Assembly (NCBI RefSeq): GCF_001266615.1
Contig: NZ_LGHZ01000017.1
Span: 80,503 to 144,502 of the forward strand
Reading direction: 5' to 3'
Length of the DNA stretch: 64,000 nucleotides
DNA from: Kluyvera genomosp. 1
GTDB lineage: Bacteria > Pseudomonadota > Gammaproteobacteria > Enterobacterales > Enterobacteriaceae
A model generated the notes under the pieces. That model saw only the letters and a list, made by a program, of their open reading frames with translations. It was not told where the DNA came from and ran no database searches. Position numbers and translations under genes: made by a program. Position 1 is the stretch's first letter; each line of letters begins with the position of its first letter. Below, piece by piece: positions 1 through 11,410 of this stretch.

Positions 1-120
1 GAATTAAATGTCTGCTGATGTATTAAAGCGAATAAATTAAAAAGAACTCCAGAGTTATTTTATAGCTCTGCTACCCTGATATTGTCTAACGTCAGAAGCT
101 TATTCTGATAAGAGGATACG
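1..120 (+). promoter_or_regulatory. Leader region upstream of tdcB
   Basis: This AT-rich segment carries no recognisable gene. In E. coli it would be the tdcA-tdcB spacer, with tdcA and the main tdc promoter further left, outside the window. A short hairpin (CAGAG at 50-54 pairing with CTCTG at 66-70) lies in it, and an AGAGG ribosome binding site sits six bases before the tdcB start. I could not identify the tdcA C-terminus with confidence. Confidence 0.5.
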
Positions 121-1110
121 ATGCATATTACCTACGATCTTCCTGTTACCCTTGATGACATTCAAACAGCGAAAAAAAGACTCGCTGGCAAAATTTATAA
201 AACCGGAATGCCGCGCTCTAACTATCTGAGTGAACGCTGCAAAGGCGAAATATTCCTGAAATTCGAAAACATGCAGCGCACCGGCTCATTTAAAATTCGC
301 GGTGCGTTTAACAAGCTGAGCGCGTTGACCGAAGCAGAGCGCCGCAAAGGAGTGGTGGCCTGTTCGGCGGGGAACCACGCACAGGGCGTTTCGCTCTCCT
401 GTGCAATGCTCGGTATTGACGGCAAAGTGGTGATGCCAAAAGGGGCGCCAAAATCGAAAGTGGCGGCCACTCAGGACTACTCCGCTGAGGTGATTCTGCA
501 CGGCGATAACTTTAACGATACCATCGCGAAGGTGAGTGAAATCGTTGAAATGGAAGGGCGTATCTTTATTCCTCCTTATGATGATGCGCTAGTGATTGCC
601 GGTCAGGGCACTATCGGGCTGGAGATTCTGGAAGATCTGTATGATGTGGATAACGTTATTGTACCCATCGGCGGCGGTGGCCTGATTGCCGGGATTGCGA
701 CGGCGATTAAATCCATTAATCCGACGATAAAAATCATCGGCGTACAGTCGCAGAACGTTCACGGTATGGCTGCCTCCTATTATGCTGGCGAGATAACCAA
801 TCACCGCACCTGCACCACGCTTGCCGATGGCTGTGACGTCGCGCGTCCAGGCAACCTGACTTTCGAAATCGTTCGCGAACTGGTGGATGATATTGTGCTG
901 GTGACCGAAGAGGAAATTCGCAACAGCATGATTGCGTTAATCCAGCGCAATAAAGTCGTGACCGAGGGTGCTGGCGCATTAGCATCTGCGGCATTATTAA
1001 GTGGCAAGCTCGACCACTATATTCAGGGCCGCAAAACGGTCAGTATTATTTCTGGCGGCAATATCGACCTGTCGCGTGTTTCAGAAATTACTGGATTTGT
1101 CGGCGCTTAA
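121..1110 (+). CDS. tdcB: Catabolic threonine dehydratase TdcB
   Basis: PLP-dependent cytoplasmic enzyme that deaminates L-threonine to 2-oxobutyrate (and L-serine to pyruvate), the first step of anaerobic threonine fermentation. The 329-residue length equals that of E. coli TdcB. The PLP-binding lysine is in the motif SFKIRGA (Lys58), and the glycine-rich phosphate-binding loop IGGGGLIAG is at residues 183-191. There is no C-terminal ACT regulatory domain, which separates it from biosynthetic IlvA and fits the AMP-activated catabolic form. The ATG is preceded by AGAGG. It is the first gene of the tdcBCDEFG set, all on the same strand with short gaps. Confidence 0.97.
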   Translation: MHITYDLPVTLDDIQTAKKRLAGKIYKTGMPRSNYLSERCKGEIFLKFENMQRTGSFKIRGAFNKLSALTEAERRKGVVACSAGNHAQGVSLSCAMLGIDGKVVMPKGAPKSKVAATQDYSAEVILHGDNFNDTIAKVSEIVEMEGRIFIPPYDDALVIAGQGTIGLEILEDLYDVDNVIVPIGGGGLIAGIATAIKSINPTIKIIGVQSQNVHGMAASYYAGEITNHRTCTTLADGCDVARPGNLTFEIVRELVDDIVLVTEEEIRNSMIALIQRNKVVTEGAGALASAALLSGKLDHYIQGRKTVSIISGGNIDLSRVSEITGFVGA

Positions 1111-1134
1111 TTAATTCTTTTCCTGGTTTATTTC

Positions 1135-2534
<1,400 letters not shown>

Positions 2535-2565
2535 TTAACAAGCTCAGGATGAGCGGAGTCGTAAT

Positions 2566-3774
2566 ATGAATGAGTTCCCGGTTGTATTAGTGATTAATAG
2601 CGGTTCATCGTCTATTAAATTCTCAGTGCTGGATGTCGAGACCTGTGATGTTTTACTGGCGGGTATCGCGGAAGGCATTAATACAGAGCGGGCGGGATTA
2701 TCGGTCAACGGCGGTGAGTCCTCACCGCTGTCTCACCCGACCTATGAAGCCGCGCTAAAGGCGATTTCCTTCGAGCTGGAAACGCGCGATTTAATCGACA
2801 GCGTGGCCTTAATTGGCCACCGTATTGCCCACGGCGGCAATATCTTCACTCAGTCCGTACTGATTACCGATGAGGTTGTCGACGGTATTCGCCAGGTTTC
2901 GCCGCTGGCGCCGTTACACAACTACGCCAACCTCAGCGGAATTGAGTCGGCGCAGCATCTGTTTCCCGGCGTACAGCAGGTGGCGGTATTTGACACCAGC
3001 TTCCACCAAACCCTGCCACCGGAAGCCTATCTCTATGGATTACCGTGGAAATACACCGAGGAGCTTGGCGTTCGTCGCTACGGCTTCCACGGCACGTCGC
3101 ACCGCTATGTTGCCCAGCAGGCCTATGACCTGCTGAAGCTACAGGAGGAGGATTCCGGGCTGGTGATTGCGCACCTTGGCAACGGCGCATCAATTTGCGC
3201 TGTGCATAACGGCAAAAGCGTGGATACCTCAATGGGCATGACGCCGCTGGAAGGCTTGATGATGGGCACCCGCAGCGGTGATGTCGACTTTGGCGCGATG
3301 GCGTGGATTGCCGACCAGACCCACCAGACGATGAGTGACCTGGAACGCATCGTCAACAAGGAGTCTGGTCTGTTGGGGATTTCCGGGCTGTCGTCAGATC
3401 TTCGCACCCTGGAGAAAGCCTGGCACGACGGCCATGAGCGCGCGCAGCTGGCGATTAAAACCTTTGTGCACCGCATTGCTCGACACATCGCAGGCCACGC
3501 GGCTTCGCTGACCCGGCTTGACGCCATTATTTTCACCGGCGGTATTGGTGAAAACTCGCAGCTGATTCGCCGCCTGGTGATGGCGCATTTACGTGTGCTT
3601 GGGGTCATTGCCAACGATGACATGAACAGTCGGCCAAACAGCGACGGGGAGCGGATCATTTCTGACGAACGTTCCAGCGTGGTCTGCGCCGTGATTCCCA
3701 CCAATGAAGAAAAAATGATTGCGCTGGACGCTATCCGTTTAGGGCACCTCAGTACGGTAGCGGAATACGCCTGA
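2566..3774 (+). CDS. tdcD: Propionate/acetate kinase TdcD
   Basis: ATP-forming kinase of the ASKHA superfamily. It converts propionyl phosphate and ADP to propionate and ATP, the energy-yielding last step of the tdc pathway. At 402 residues it has the family length. The N-terminal motif [13 protein letters not shown], the internal [10 protein letters not shown], and the C-terminal FTGGIGENS (adenosine site) are all present. It lies 31 bases after tdcC and 34 before tdcE. Acetate kinase AckA shares the fold; position in the operon decides the call. Confidence 0.96.
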   Translation: MNEFPVVLVINSGSSSIKFSVLDVETCDVLLAGIAEGINTERAGLSVNGGESSPLSHPTYEAALKAISFELETRDLIDSVALIGHRIAHGGNIFTQSVLITDEVVDGIRQVSPLAPLHNYANLSGIESAQHLFPGVQQVAVFDTSFHQTLPPEAYLYGLPWKYTEELGVRRYGFHGTSHRYVAQQAYDLLKLQEEDSGLVIAHLGNGASICAVHNGKSVDTSMGMTPLEGLMMGTRSGDVDFGAMAWIADQTHQTMSDLERIVNKESGLLGISGLSSDLRTLEKAWHDGHERAQLAIKTFVHRIARHIAGHAASLTRLDAIIFTGGIGENSQLIRRLVMAHLRVLGVIANDDMNSRPNSDGERIISDERSSVVCAVIPTNEEKMIALDAIRLGHLSTVAEYA

Positions 3775-3808
3775 GTTAATCGCTTTTATTATTGAGAGAA
3801 GAGTTTTC

Positions 3809-6103
3809 ATGAAGGTAAATATCGATCTTAACGATATGCATTTTGCCGATGCATGGCGCGGTTTTAACGGTAGCGAATGGAAAGAAGAAATTAACGTTCG
3901 CGAGTTTATCCAGCACAACTACACGCCGTATGAAGGGGATGAATCTTTCCTCGCGGCGGCAACGCCAGCAACCACCGCGCTGTGGGAAAAAGTGATGGCG
4001 GGCATTCGTATCGAAAACGCCACCCATGCCCCGGTTGATTTTGATACCAATATCGCGACGACGATTACCGCGCACGATGCTGGGTATATCGATCAGAGTC
4101 TGGAGAAGATAGTCGGCCTGCAAACCGATAAACCGCTCAAGCGTGCGCTGCATCCGTTTGGCGGGATCAACATGATCAAAAGCTCGTTTGAAGCCTACGG
4201 TCGTGAAATGGATGCCGATTTTGAGTACCAGTTTACTTCGCTGCGTAAAACCCATAACCAGGGCGTCTTCGATGCATATTCCCCGGATATGCTGCGTTGT
4301 CGTAAATCAGGCGTATTGACTGGTCTGCCGGACGGCTACGGACGCGGGCGCATTATCGGCGATTATCGCCGCGTGGCGCTCTACGGCATCCGCTACCTGG
4401 TGCGTGAGCGCGAGCTGCAGTTTGCCGACCTGCAAACCAAAATGGAGTGGGGCCAGGATCTGGAAGCCACGCTGCGTCTGCGTGAAGAGCTGGCGGAGCA
4501 CCGCCGCGCGCTGCTGCAAATGCAGGAGATGGCGGCGAAGTACGGCTGTGATATTTCCCGCCCAGCGCTCAATGCGCAAGAAGCGGTGCAGTGGCTCTAT
4601 TTCGCCTATCTGGCGGCGGTGAAATCGCAGAACGGCGGCGCGATGTCGCTCGGCCGCACCGCCACGTTCCTCGATATCTACATTGAACGTGACATGCAGG
4701 AAGGGCGTCTTACCGAGGAACAGGCGCAGGAGCTTATCGACCACTTCATTATGAAGATCCGCATGGTGCGCTTCCTGCGCACGCCGGAGTTCGACACGCT
4801 GTTCTCCGGTGACCCAATCTGGGCAACGGAAGTGATCGGCGGGATGGGGCTGGACGGGCGCACGCTGGTGAGTAAAAACGCCTTCCGCTATCTGCATACG
4901 CTGCACACCATGGGCCCGGCACCGGAGCCAAACCTGACTATTCTGTGGTCGGAAGCACTGCCGCCAGCCTTCAAGCAGTATGCCGCGCAGGTCTCTATCG
5001 TTACTTCATCATTACAGTATGAAAATGACGACCTGATGCGCGCTGACTTTAACAGCGATGATTACGCGATTGCCTGTTGCGTCAGCCCAATGGTGATTGG
5101 TAAGCAGATGCAGTTCTTCGGTGCACGCGCCAACCTCGCCAAAACGTTGCTGTACGCGATTAACGGCGGGGTGGATGAAAAGCTGAAGATCCAGGTGGGG
5201 CCGAAAACTGCACCGCTGATGGATGATGTGCTCGACTACAACACGGTGATGGAGAGCCTCGATCACTTCATGGACTGGCTGGCGGTGCAGTACATCAGCG
5301 CGCTGAACGTCATCCACTACATGCACGACAAATACAGCTATGAAGCCTCGCTGATGGCGCTGCATGACCGCGATGTGTATCGCACCATGGCCTGCGGTAT
5401 CGCCGGGCTGTCGGTGGCGGCGGATTCTCTGTCTGCTATCAAACATGCCCGCGTGAAGCCGATTCGTGATGAAAATGGCCTGGCTATCGATTTCGAGATT
5501 GAAGGCGATTACCCGCAGTACGGTAACAACGACGAGCGTGTGGATAGCATCGCCTGCGACTTGGTTGAGCGCTTTATGAAGAAAATCAGAGTGCTGCCAA
5601 CTTACCGTCATGCGGTACCGACCCAGTCGATTCTCACCATCACCTCTAACGTGGTGTACGGCCAGAAAACGGGGAACACGCCGGACGGCCGCCGCGCAGG
5701 CACGCCGTTTGCGCCGGGCGCGAACCCGATGCACGGGCGCGATCGCAAAGGGGCGGTTGCTTCACTCACTTCAGTGGCGAAGCTGCCGTTTACTTACGCG
5801 AAGGACGGGATTTCGTACACCTTCTCCATTGTTCCGGCGGCGCTGGGCAAAGAGGATAGGGTACGCAAAACCAACCTCGTCGGGCTACTGGATGGGTATT
5901 TCCACCATGAAGCCTCGGTGGAAGGTGGGCAGCATCTTAACGTCAACGTGATGAACCGCGACATGCTGCTGGACGCGATTGCCCACCCGGAAAATTACCC
6001 GAATCTCACCATTCGCGTTTCTGGCTACGCGGTGCGTTTTAACGCACTGACGCGTGAGCAGCAGCAGGACGTGATTTCCCGAACCTTTACTCAAGCGATT
6101 TAA
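3809..6103 (+). CDS. tdcE: 2-oxobutyrate/pyruvate formate-lyase TdcE
   Basis: Glycyl-radical enzyme that cleaves 2-oxobutyrate with CoA to propionyl-CoA and formate, and also accepts pyruvate. The 764 residues match E. coli TdcE. The adjacent catalytic cysteines are Cys423 and Cys424 in IACCVSPM. The radical-bearing glycine is Gly739 in [12 protein letters not shown], 26 residues from the end. Like all members of this family it should need PFL-activating enzyme and be destroyed by oxygen. No activase is encoded in the window, so housekeeping PflA is presumably used. The following tdcF starts 14 bases later. Confidence 0.97.
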   Translation: MKVNIDLNDMHFADAWRGFNGSEWKEEINVREFIQHNYTPYEGDESFLAAATPATTALWEKVMAGIRIENATHAPVDFDTNIATTITAHDAGYIDQSLEKIVGLQTDKPLKRALHPFGGINMIKSSFEAYGREMDADFEYQFTSLRKTHNQGVFDAYSPDMLRCRKSGVLTGLPDGYGRGRIIGDYRRVALYGIRYLVRERELQFADLQTKMEWGQDLEATLRLREELAEHRRALLQMQEMAAKYGCDISRPALNAQEAVQWLYFAYLAAVKSQNGGAMSLGRTATFLDIYIERDMQEGRLTEEQAQELIDHFIMKIRMVRFLRTPEFDTLFSGDPIWATEVIGGMGLDGRTLVSKNAFRYLHTLHTMGPAPEPNLTILWSEALPPAFKQYAAQVSIVTSSLQYENDDLMRADFNSDDYAIACCVSPMVIGKQMQFFGARANLAKTLLYAINGGVDEKLKIQVGPKTAPLMDDVLDYNTVMESLDHFMDWLAVQYISALNVIHYMHDKYSYEASLMALHDRDVYRTMACGIAGLSVAADSLSAIKHARVKPIRDENGLAIDFEIEGDYPQYGNNDERVDSIACDLVERFMKKIRVLPTYRHAVPTQSILTITSNVVYGQKTGNTPDGRRAGTPFAPGANPMHGRDRKGAVASLTSVAKLPFTYAKDGISYTFSIVPAALGKEDRVRKTNLVGLLDGYFHHEASVEGGQHLNVNVMNRDMLLDAIAHPENYPNLTIRVSGYAVRFNALTREQQQDVISRTFTQAI

Positions 6104-6117
6104 TCGGTGGAGTGTGT

Positions 6118-6513
6118 ATGAAAAAGTTGATTGAAACCTCCCGTGCGCCGGGCGCCATTGGCCCTTATGTACAGGGAATTGATTTAGGCAAAATGATCTT
6201 CACCTCCGGGCAGATCCCGGTCGATCCACGTAATGGTGAGATCCCTGCCGACGTCGCGGATCAGGCTCGGCTGAGTCTTGAGAACGTGAAAGCGATCATT
6301 GTCGAAGCGGGGCTGGACGTGGGCAGCATCGTCAAAATGACGGTCTTTATCACCGATCTCAACGATTTTGCGACCATCAACCAGGTTTACCAGCAATTTT
6401 TCGACGAGCATCAGGCGACCTATCCAACGCGCAGCTGCGTGCAGGTCGCACGTTTGCCGAAAGATGTGAAGCTGGAAATTGAAGCCATCGCCGTGCGTGG
6501 GGACAGCCTGTAA
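6118..6513 (+). CDS. tdcF: RidA-family deaminase TdcF
   Basis: Small Rid/YjgF/YER057c/UK114-family protein of 131 residues. Members form trimers and hydrolyse reactive enamine/imine intermediates made by PLP dehydratases, which fits its place after TdcB and next to TdcG. Visible signatures are the N-terminal APGAIGPY, the central FTSGQIPVDP, and the C-terminal YPTRSCVQVARLPKD containing the ligand-binding arginine. The ATG at 6118 is chosen because GGTGGAG ends six bases before it; a GTG two codons earlier overlaps that site. It is 14 bases downstream of tdcE. Confidence 0.93.
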   Translation: MKKLIETSRAPGAIGPYVQGIDLGKMIFTSGQIPVDPRNGEIPADVADQARLSLENVKAIIVEAGLDVGSIVKMTVFITDLNDFATINQVYQQFFDEHQATYPTRSCVQVARLPKDVKLEIEAIAVRGDSL

Positions 6514-6530
6514 CCCGCATGTAGCCTCAC

Positions 6531-6552
6531 CGGGCTGCCATCCGGCAGCCCG
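6531..6552 (+). other. Intercistronic hairpin between tdcF and tdcG
   Basis: CGGGCTGCC at 6531-6539 pairs perfectly with GGCAGCCCG at 6544-6552 around an ATCC loop. No T-run follows. It could protect the upstream mRNA or reduce expression of tdcG relative to tdcBCDEF. Confidence 0.55.
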
Positions 6553-6580
6553 TCTCTGAAGCCGTATCGAGGTCACGGAT

Positions 6581-7945
6581 ATGATTAGTACATTCGATAT
6601 GTTCAAAATTGGCGTCGGGCCATCCAGCTCCCACACCGTGGGGCCAATGAACGCCGGGAAAACGTTTATTGACGAGCTGGCGGCCGGAGGCTTTTTACCG
6701 CAGACCACTCGCCTGACGGTCGATCTTTACGGTTCGCTTTCCCTCACCGGGAAAGGGCATGCCACCGATGTCGCGGTGGTCATGGGGTTGGCGGGTAATC
6801 GCCCGGAAAGCGTCGACATCGATGCCATGCAGCCATTTATGCGCGCCGTCGAACGCAGTGGCCTGCTCAGCCTGGCACAGGGCGAAGCCGAAGTGTCGTT
6901 TTCGCTGAGCGATGACGTCATTTTTCATGATCATGCCCTGCCGCGCCATGAAAACGGTATGCGTTTTACCGCACGCAGTGGCGATACCATTTTACTTTGT
7001 AGAACCTATTACTCCATCGGCGGCGGTTTTATTGTCGAAGAGTCGAAGTTTGGCCAGGAGTTTGATGTTGAACAACCGGTCCCTTACCCCTTCCATTCCG
7101 CTAGTGAACTGATGCAGCAGTGCAAAGATCACGGGCTGTCTATTTCAGGCCTGATGATGCAAAACGAGCTGGCGCTAAGAAGTCAGAGCGATATTGATAC
7201 CGGGCTCATGCGTATCTGGCACGTGATGCGCACCGGAATTGAGCGCGGGATGAATACCGAAGGCGTGCTGCCGGGGCCACTCAGCGTGCCGCGCCGCGCG
7301 GTTGCGCTACGTAGACAACTGGTGTCCAGCGACAGCACGTCAAGCGATCCGATGAATGTGATCGACTGGATCAACATGTTTGCGCTGGCGGTCAGCGAAG
7401 AGAATGCGGCGGGGGGGCGAGTTGTCACTGCGCCCACCAACGGCGCGTGCGGCATCGTGCCAGCGGTGCTGGCTTATTACGATAAGTTCAGGCGTACGGC
7501 CAATGGCAACTCGATTGCCCGCTATCTACTCGCGGCAGGCGCGATTGGCGGGCTGTATAAGCGTAACGCTTCCATTTCAGGCGCAGAAGTCGGCTGTCAG
7601 GGTGAGGTCGGTGTGGCGGCATCCATGGCAGCGGCGGGGTTAGCTGAACTGCTCGGCGGTAGCCCGCAGCAGGTCTGTATGGCGGCCGAGATCGCTATGG
7701 AGCACAATCTGGGGCTGACCTGCGATCCGGTGGGCGGACAGGTACAGATCCCCTGTATCGAACGTAACGCGATCAATGCAGTAAAAGCGGTGAATGCGGC
7801 GCGTATGGCCATTCAGCGTACCAGCGAAGCGCGCGTGTCGCTCGATAAGATCATCGAGACCATGTATGAGACCGGAAAGGATATGAACGAGAAATACCGC
7901 GAAACGTCGCGCGGTGGGTTGGCGATAAAAGTGCTGTGTGATTAG
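6581..7945 (+). CDS. tdcG: L-serine dehydratase TdcG
   Basis: Iron-sulfur L-serine ammonia-lyase that converts serine to pyruvate. The 454-residue single chain carries the beta domain (opening FKIGVGPSSSHTVGPM) fused to the alpha domain, as in SdaA and SdaB. Cysteines expected to hold the [4Fe-4S] cluster are in APTNGACGIVPA and in LTCDPVGGQVQIPC. Operon position distinguishes it from sdaA/sdaB. It is the last gene of the operon, followed by a strong terminator. The enzyme is oxygen-sensitive, like TdcE. Confidence 0.95.
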   Translation: MISTFDMFKIGVGPSSSHTVGPMNAGKTFIDELAAGGFLPQTTRLTVDLYGSLSLTGKGHATDVAVVMGLAGNRPESVDIDAMQPFMRAVERSGLLSLAQGEAEVSFSLSDDVIFHDHALPRHENGMRFTARSGDTILLCRTYYSIGGGFIVEESKFGQEFDVEQPVPYPFHSASELMQQCKDHGLSISGLMMQNELALRSQSDIDTGLMRIWHVMRTGIERGMNTEGVLPGPLSVPRRAVALRRQLVSSDSTSSDPMNVIDWINMFALAVSEENAAGGRVVTAPTNGACGIVPAVLAYYDKFRRTANGNSIARYLLAAGAIGGLYKRNASISGAEVGCQGEVGVAASMAAAGLAELLGGSPQQVCMAAEIAMEHNLGLTCDPVGGQVQIPCIERNAINAVKAVNAARMAIQRTSEARVSLDKIIETMYETGKDMNEKYRETSRGGLAIKVLCD

Positions 7946-8543
7946 CACCTGGTGCCGTCAGCCGTGACGTGATAAATCGGTGAAATCCCCAACGCAACGC
8001 CCTTGGCCTGATGGCCCGGGGCGTTTTTTTTGGCGGTCTTGTGTCATGACAAACAGGGATGTTAAGCAGCGAATTATCTTGTTTACTTACATTTTCCCTA
8101 CAAACATCAGAATTATTGACTAAATCACCCTGACTCTGTGATAGACATCATTTTTTGCCGCTGCTGGCGGTTACATCCTGGTAACTCATCTGTTTGCGCT
8201 ATTTCACAGAATTTCGGCGTTAAGCGAAGGCGCAGATAAAGTGTCATTGATTAAATTCGTTATAAATCAATCAATTATGTTTATTCGTCCAATGCTGAAA
8301 TACAGAAATCCTTTGTAATTTGATATGTGGAGAAATAAAAGCGCTTATATATCGCTAAAAGGGGGATAAATTTCTCTCTATAGCCGTTTCCATGCCAGCA
8401 GTGACAAGTTTTTTCTCCTTAACCCGCGCTATCATCTATCCACTATAAAAAATGTGGTTAATCACGCTGCATTGCTAAAAATATGTGGAATATCAATCTG
8501 TATTAAAACAATAAACCCTACAAACCAAGAGTGAGACTTTGTT
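7946..8543 (+). promoter_or_regulatory. 598-base gap: tdc terminator and yhaO upstream region
   Basis: After the tdcG terminator this gap is AT-rich and holds no convincing coding sequence on either strand. It is long for this genome and should contain the promoter of yhaOM. A CRP-like site, TGTGA at 8137-8141 then six bases and TCATT at 8148-8152, is the best regulatory candidate. An imperfect palindrome AGCG...CGCT lies near 8340-8357. In E. coli the yhaO-yhaM pair is controlled by the cysteine-responsive regulator CyuR/DecR, which is not encoded in this window; its operator should be in this gap. Confidence 0.5.
7997..8031 (+). terminator. Rho-independent terminator of the tdc operon
   Basis: ACGCCC at 7997-8002 pairs with GGGCGT at 8019-8024. 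Inside, GGCC pairs with GGCC around a TGAT loop. The stem is followed at once by a run of eight Ts. Confidence 0.9.
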
Positions 8544-9869
8544 ATGGAAACAATCTCAATTACCCCGGCGCCAACCTCGAGCGCAGCAGCACGAGCGGGC
8601 ATGTCGGAAAGCGAATGGCAGGCGGCAATTAAATTCGACAGTACCGATGTGGGCTGGGTCATTATGAGTATCGGGATGGCTATCGGCGCGGGGATTGTAT
8701 TTTTGCCCGTCCAGGTGGGATTAATGGGCCTGTGGGTGTTCCTGCTCTCTTCTATCGTCGGTTATCCGGCGATGTATCTGTTCCAGCGGCTATTTATTAA
8801 CACCCTGGCAGAATCCCCGGAGTGTAAAGATTACCCGAGCGTAATCAGCGGCTATCTGGGCAAAAACTGGGGCATTTTGCTGGGTGCGCTCTATTTCATC
8901 ATGCTGGTGATTTGGATGTTTGTTTACTCCACCGCCATCACCAATGACAGCGCCTCGTATCTGCATACGTTCGGCGTCACCGACGGCCTGCTCTCCGAAA
9001 ACCCATTTTATGGTCTGGTGCTGATCTGCGTGCTGGTGGCTATCTCTTCGCGGGGGGAAAAGCTGCTGTTTAAAGTCTCCAGCTTTATGGTGCTGACCAA
9101 GCTGCTGGTGGTCGCGGCGCTGGGCGCATCGATGGTGGGGATGTGGCATCTGTATAACGCCGGTACGCTGCCGCCGATGGGGCTGCTGATTAAAAATGCC
9201 ATCATCACGCTGCCGTTTACGCTGACTTCCATCCTGTTTATTCAGACTCTGAGCCCGATGGTTATCTCCTATCGTTCGAAGGAGAAATCTCGTGAAGTCG
9301 CACGCCATAAAGCGCTGCGTGCCATGAATATCGCTTTCGGTATTCTGTTTGTGGTGGTCTTCTTCTATGCCGTCTCCTTCACCCTGGCGATGGGCCACGA
9401 TGAAGCGGTCAAAGCTTATGAACAAAACATCTCGGCGCTGGCAATTGCGGCGCAGTTCATCAACGGCAGCGCTGGAGCATGGGTCACCGTGGTTAGCGTC
9501 ATCCTCAACATTTTTGCCGTGATGACCGCGTTCTTCGGCGTTTACCTTGGCTTCCGTGAAGCGACTCAGGGCATTGTGATTAACCTGCTGCGTCGCAAAA
9601 TGCCGGAAGAGAAAATCAATCAGAAGCTGGTGCAGCGCGGGATCATGCTGTTCGCCATTCTGCTGGCCTGGAGCGCAATTGTCCTCAACGCACCGGTGCT
9701 GAGCTTCACCTCTATCTGTAGTCCTATCTTCGGGATGGTCGGCTGTCTTATCCCGGCCTGGCTGGTTTACAAAGTGCCGGCGCTGCACAAATACAAAGGT
9801 GTCTCGCTGGTGATCATCATCATCACGGGTCTGCTGCTCTGTGTGTCTCCGTTCCTGGCATTCTCTTGA
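8544..9869 (+). CDS. yhaO: Cysteine/serine-type amino acid transporter YhaO (CyuP)
   Basis: HAAAP/SLC38-type inner-membrane symporter of 441 residues with about eleven transmembrane segments. It is closely similar to E. coli YhaO along its whole length apart from the first 20 or so residues. The first helix has the family pattern GMAIGAGIVFLPVQVG. In E. coli it imports L-cysteine for the partner desulfidase YhaM, and the yhaM start lies only 16 bases after its stop here, so the two are surely co-transcribed. The ATG follows GTGAGAC. It is also a paralogue of TdcC in the same window. Confidence 0.93.
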   Translation: METISITPAPTSSAAARAGMSESEWQAAIKFDSTDVGWVIMSIGMAIGAGIVFLPVQVGLMGLWVFLLSSIVGYPAMYLFQRLFINTLAESPECKDYPSVISGYLGKNWGILLGALYFIMLVIWMFVYSTAITNDSASYLHTFGVTDGLLSENPFYGLVLICVLVAISSRGEKLLFKVSSFMVLTKLLVVAALGASMVGMWHLYNAGTLPPMGLLIKNAIITLPFTLTSILFIQTLSPMVISYRSKEKSREVARHKALRAMNIAFGILFVVVFFYAVSFTLAMGHDEAVKAYEQNISALAIAAQFINGSAGAWVTVVSVILNIFAVMTAFFGVYLGFREATQGIVINLLRRKMPEEKINQKLVQRGIMLFAILLAWSAIVLNAPVLSFTSICSPIFGMVGCLIPAWLVYKVPALHKYKGVSLVIIIITGLLLCVSPFLAFS

Positions 9870-9885
9870 TTAATTGGTGGTAAAA

Positions 9886-11190
9886 ATGGCTGAAGTGAAA
9901 ATGAACCCGCTATGGGACGTGCTGATTCAGGCGGTAAAACAGAACGTCAAACCCGCAATGGGTTGTACCGAGCCGGTGTCACTGGCGTTAGCCAGCGCCA
10001 TTGCGGCCTCGCATCTGGCCGGTCGAGTCATCCGTGTTGACGCCAAAGTTTCACCCAATCTGATGAAAAACGGTATGGGTGTTACCGTACCCGGCACGGG
10101 AATGGTGGGGCTACCGATTGCCGCCGCTGTGGGGGCACTAGGCGGTGATTCGCAGGCCGGGCTGGAAGTGCTGAAAAGCGCGTCGGTGGATGCCATTGCC
10201 GCAGGCAAGCTGCTGCTCGCCAGTGGTAAGGTCTCGGTGGCTATCCAGGAACCGTGCGATGAAGTGCTGTATGCCAGCGCCACGGTTTACACGACGGATG
10301 AGTCGGCGACGGTCACCATCGCCGGTGGCCATACACGGGTTATCCGTATTGTGAAGAACGGCGTTGTTCTGCTGGATGCTGGTGGTTGTGCGGGGACGGG
10401 AGAGGAGACGGCGGTATCGCTGGAAAACGTGACCTTGGCGCAGGTGGTGGAATTTGCCGAACAGGTGCCGTTTGAACGCATCAGTTTTATTCTTGATGCG
10501 GCGCTGCTCAACGATGCGCTGTCTCATGAGGGGCTGCGCGCGCCATATGGTCTGCACATCGGCGCGACGTTACAGCGCCAGCGTGAGCGCGGGCTGCTGG
10601 CGAAAGATCTGTTGAGCGACATTATGATCCGCACTTCAGCGGCCTCCGATGCACGCATGGGCGGCGCCTGTCTACCGGCGATGAGTAACTCCGGTTCTGG
10701 TAATCAGGGCATTGCTGCCACCATGCCGGTGGTGGTGGTGGCCGAGCATCTGGGATGTTCACAGGAGAAAATGGCGCGTGGGCTGATTCTGTCGCATATG
10801 ACGGCTATCTATATTCACCATCAGCTGCCGATGCTTTCCGCGCTGTGCGCCGCCACGACCGCCTCGATGGGGGCTGCCGCTGGGATTTGCTGGCTGATTG
10901 ACGGCAGCTATCGCTGCATCGCAATGGCGATTAGCAGCATGATTGGCGACGTGAGCGGCATGATTTGCGATGGCGCATCCAATAGCTGCGCAATGAAGGT
11001 CTCTACCAGCGTATCGTCGGCGTGGAAAGCGGTGCTGATGGCGCTGGATGAAACTGCTGTTACCGGAAACGAGGGCATTGTAGCCAACGATGTAGAACAG
11101 TCGATTAGCAATCTCTGCGCGCTGGCCTGCCACTCTATGCAGCAAACCGACAAGCAGGTGATTGAAATTATGGCGAGTAAAATCGCTTAG
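9886..11190 (+). CDS. yhaM: L-cysteine desulfidase YhaM (CyuA)
   Basis: UPF0597/CyuA-family iron-sulfur enzyme that breaks L-cysteine down to pyruvate, ammonia and sulfide, mainly under anaerobic conditions. With the ATG at 9886 (preceded by GGTGG) it is 434 residues; an in-frame TTG at 9874 would add four. Conserved cysteines lie in AMGCTEPVS near the N-terminus, in [17 protein letters not shown], and in [12 protein letters not shown], consistent with [4Fe-4S] ligation. The family is related to the alpha domain of serine dehydratases such as TdcG. It ends at a strong terminator. Confidence 0.92.
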   Translation: MAEVKMNPLWDVLIQAVKQNVKPAMGCTEPVSLALASAIAASHLAGRVIRVDAKVSPNLMKNGMGVTVPGTGMVGLPIAAAVGALGGDSQAGLEVLKSASVDAIAAGKLLLASGKVSVAIQEPCDEVLYASATVYTTDESATVTIAGGHTRVIRIVKNGVVLLDAGGCAGTGEETAVSLENVTLAQVVEFAEQVPFERISFILDAALLNDALSHEGLRAPYGLHIGATLQRQRERGLLAKDLLSDIMIRTSAASDARMGGACLPAMSNSGSGNQGIAATMPVVVVAEHLGCSQEKMARGLILSHMTAIYIHHQLPMLSALCAATTASMGAAAGICWLIDGSYRCIAMAISSMIGDVSGMICDGASNSCAMKVSTSVSSAWKAVLMALDETAVTGNEGIVANDVEQSISNLCALACHSMQQTDKQVIEIMASKIA

Positions 11191-11196
11191 CTGAGC

Positions 11197-11226
11197 GCCC
11201 CGGTGGCTGGCCGGGGCCGTTCTTTA
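11197..11226 (+). terminator. Terminator after yhaM
   Basis: GCCCCGG at 11197-11203 pairs perfectly with CCGGGGC at 11211-11217, followed by CGTTCTTT. It ends yhaOM transcription and its last bases overlap the stop codon of the convergent yhaL. Confidence 0.75.
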
Positions 11227-11388
11227 TACAGCGCTAGCTTCTTCATCCAGACGGCTTTGCGCCTGTACCACAATGGCTTCGAGCTCACTGAGCATCTCTT
11301 CAAAACCAAACGCGGCCGGTGCTTCAACCGATGGTGCCGCAGTAACGGCATCAACTGTCTGCTGTTGTTTCTTGTTTTTCTTACTCAT
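11224..11388 (-). CDS. yhaL: Small uncharacterised protein YhaL
   Basis: A 54-residue protein read on the minus strand from ATG at 11388 to TAA at 11224, matching the small E. coli protein YhaL. The N-terminus is strongly basic (MSKKNKKQQQ). A variable Ala/Pro/Val stretch follows, and then the conserved core FGFEEMLSELEAIV at about residues 27-40, with an acidic amphipathic C-terminal helix. No signal peptide or membrane segment is visible and the function is unknown. It lies between convergent yhaM and co-oriented yhaK, with AGGGAGCAG upstream as ribosome binding site. It may be a distal gene of the yhaK transcript. Confidence 0.8.
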   Translation of the reverse strand: MSKKNKKQQQTVDAVTAAPSVEAPAAFGFEEMLSELEAIVVQAQSRLDEEASAV

Positions 11389-11410
11389 TTTGTACTGCTC
11401 CCTGCTGGTG

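Noticed and set aside
5012..5734. Minus-strand frame of 240 codons opposite tdcE
   Set aside because: Shadow of the glycyl-radical enzyme, whose catalytic cysteines lie in this very stretch of the plus frame.
8790..9788. Long reading frame of 332 codons opposite yhaO
   Set aside because: Antisense shadow of a strongly conserved membrane protein gene; the product is rich in His, Gln and Arg with no family resemblance.
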